From: Aquincola tertiaricarbonis
GTDB taxonomy: Bacteria; Pseudomonadota; Gammaproteobacteria; Burkholderiales; Burkholderiaceae_C
Length of the DNA: 64,000 nt
Assembly (NCBI RefSeq): GCF_023573145.1
Contig: NZ_CP097636.1
Coordinates: 1,984,001-2,048,000 of the forward strand
Direction of reading: 5' to 3'
Within the stretch, counting starts at the first letter, position 1, and each line of letters begins with the position of its first letter. The position numbers and the translations under genes were made by a program. Positions 63,773 through 64,000 of this stretch are shown piece by piece. The notes beneath the pieces are model-generated. The model did no database searches, had not been told where the DNA came from, and was given only the letters and a program-made list of their open reading frames with translations.

Positions 63773-63793
63773 GCGGCCGATTGTAGGCAGCGG

Positions 63794-63805
63794 GTTAGCG
63801 CTACC
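63794..63805. promoter_or_regulatory. Variant LacI-type operator before the regulator gene
   Basis: GTTAGCGCTACC at 63794-63805 differs by one base from the two perfect operators of the glucarate operon. It lies 21 bp upstream of the LacI-family start codon and overlaps the stop codon of the upstream GGDEF gene, so it probably gives autoregulation. Confidence 0.65.
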
Positions 63806-64000
63806 CCTGCCCGGCCGCCTCGGTCAGTGCGCTGTCGGCCAGGCGCCAGCGGCCCTTGCCTTCGCGCTTGGCAGCCAGCATCGCCTGGTCGGCACGGCTC
63901 AGCAGTTCGGCCGGCCTGGGGGCGCGGTCGGGCGCGGCGTCGTGGGCCAGCACCTCGCCGGCCACCGCCACGCCCACGCTGGCGCCCACCCGCACGATGC
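63801..64000 (-). CDS. GGDEF-domain protein, C-terminal fragment (cut by window edge)
   Basis: Only the last ~66 residues are in the window; the stop is TAG at 63801. The sequence VRVGASVGVAVAGE, an acidic insertion, and LLSRADQAMLAAKREGKGRW match the end of a diguanylate cyclase domain (the ADQAMLAAKREGKGR helix). The GGDEF active-site loop lies outside, so whether it makes cyclic-di-GMP cannot be judged. It runs in the same direction as the LacI-type gene, which starts 28 bp downstream. Confidence 0.85.
   Translation of the reverse strand, partial: IVRVGASVGVAVAGEVLAHDAAPDRAPRPAELLSRADQAMLAAKREGKGRWRLADSALTEAAGQG

Overview
The window reads as chromosomal DNA of a GC-rich betaproteobacterium of the order Burkholderiales. 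The evidence is several TctC/Bug-type solute receptors, a PhaR regulator of polyhydroxyalkanoate metabolism, a type III glutamine synthetase, and the arrangement of the guaB-guaA and ratA-rnfH/smpB regions. I saw no rRNA, tRNA, CRISPR array or intact transposase. Two genes are cut by the window edges: a sensor kinase at the left and a GGDEF protein at the right.

Layout. 1-7.3 kb: a two-component pair (minus) divergent from a complete tripartite RND efflux operon (plus), which is followed by the N-terminal stump of an MFS permease. 7.3-10.9 kb: a short-chain dehydrogenase and a two-subunit molybdenum hydroxylase of the isoquinoline oxidoreductase type. 11.4-17.0 kb: a nitrogen-scavenging operon with a NitT/TauT-type ABC transporter, a creatininase-family hydrolase, glnT and a NikR-like regulator whose metal ligands differ from NikR. 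17.1-31.4 kb: a compact minus-strand operon of three very large proteins (2429, 1271 and 1063 residues) that I cannot assign to a described system. 31.6-41.1 kb: catabolic modules with GntR regulators and Bug receptors (a dehydrogenase plus an RraA-type aldolase; a sugar-acid dehydratase plus otnI and denD), containing several truncated genes. 41.2-42.8 kb: a decayed chemoreceptor, a decayed P4-type integrase, a cluster of short repeats and the 3' end of guaA, which together look like the scar of a guaA-targeting genomic island. 42.8-55.8 kb: housekeeping genes (guaA, an MFS permease, guaB, ratA, rnfH, smpB, metC, rimO, phaR) and a cfa-DUF1295-DUF6134 operon. 56.0-59.1 kb: modABC-modE for molybdate. 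59.2-63.8 kb: a glucarate module (SMP-30 lactonase, gudD, Bug receptor, LacI regulator).

Functional links. The mod operon could supply the molybdenum cofactor needed by the hydroxylase at 8.2-10.9 kb. The 11.4-17.0 kb operon would import a nitrogen compound, hydrolyse it, and capture released ammonia with GlnT. The LacI, ModE and GntR regulators each have clear palindromic or repeated operator candidates at the expected places.

The main candidate for an undescribed system is the three-gene operon at 17,061-31,391. None of its proteins has an N-terminal signal peptide. The first carries an OmpA-like module inside a very long beta-rich chain, the second has fibronectin-like beta segments, and the third ends in a phospholipase-D-like domain that has lost the His and Lys of its HKD motif.
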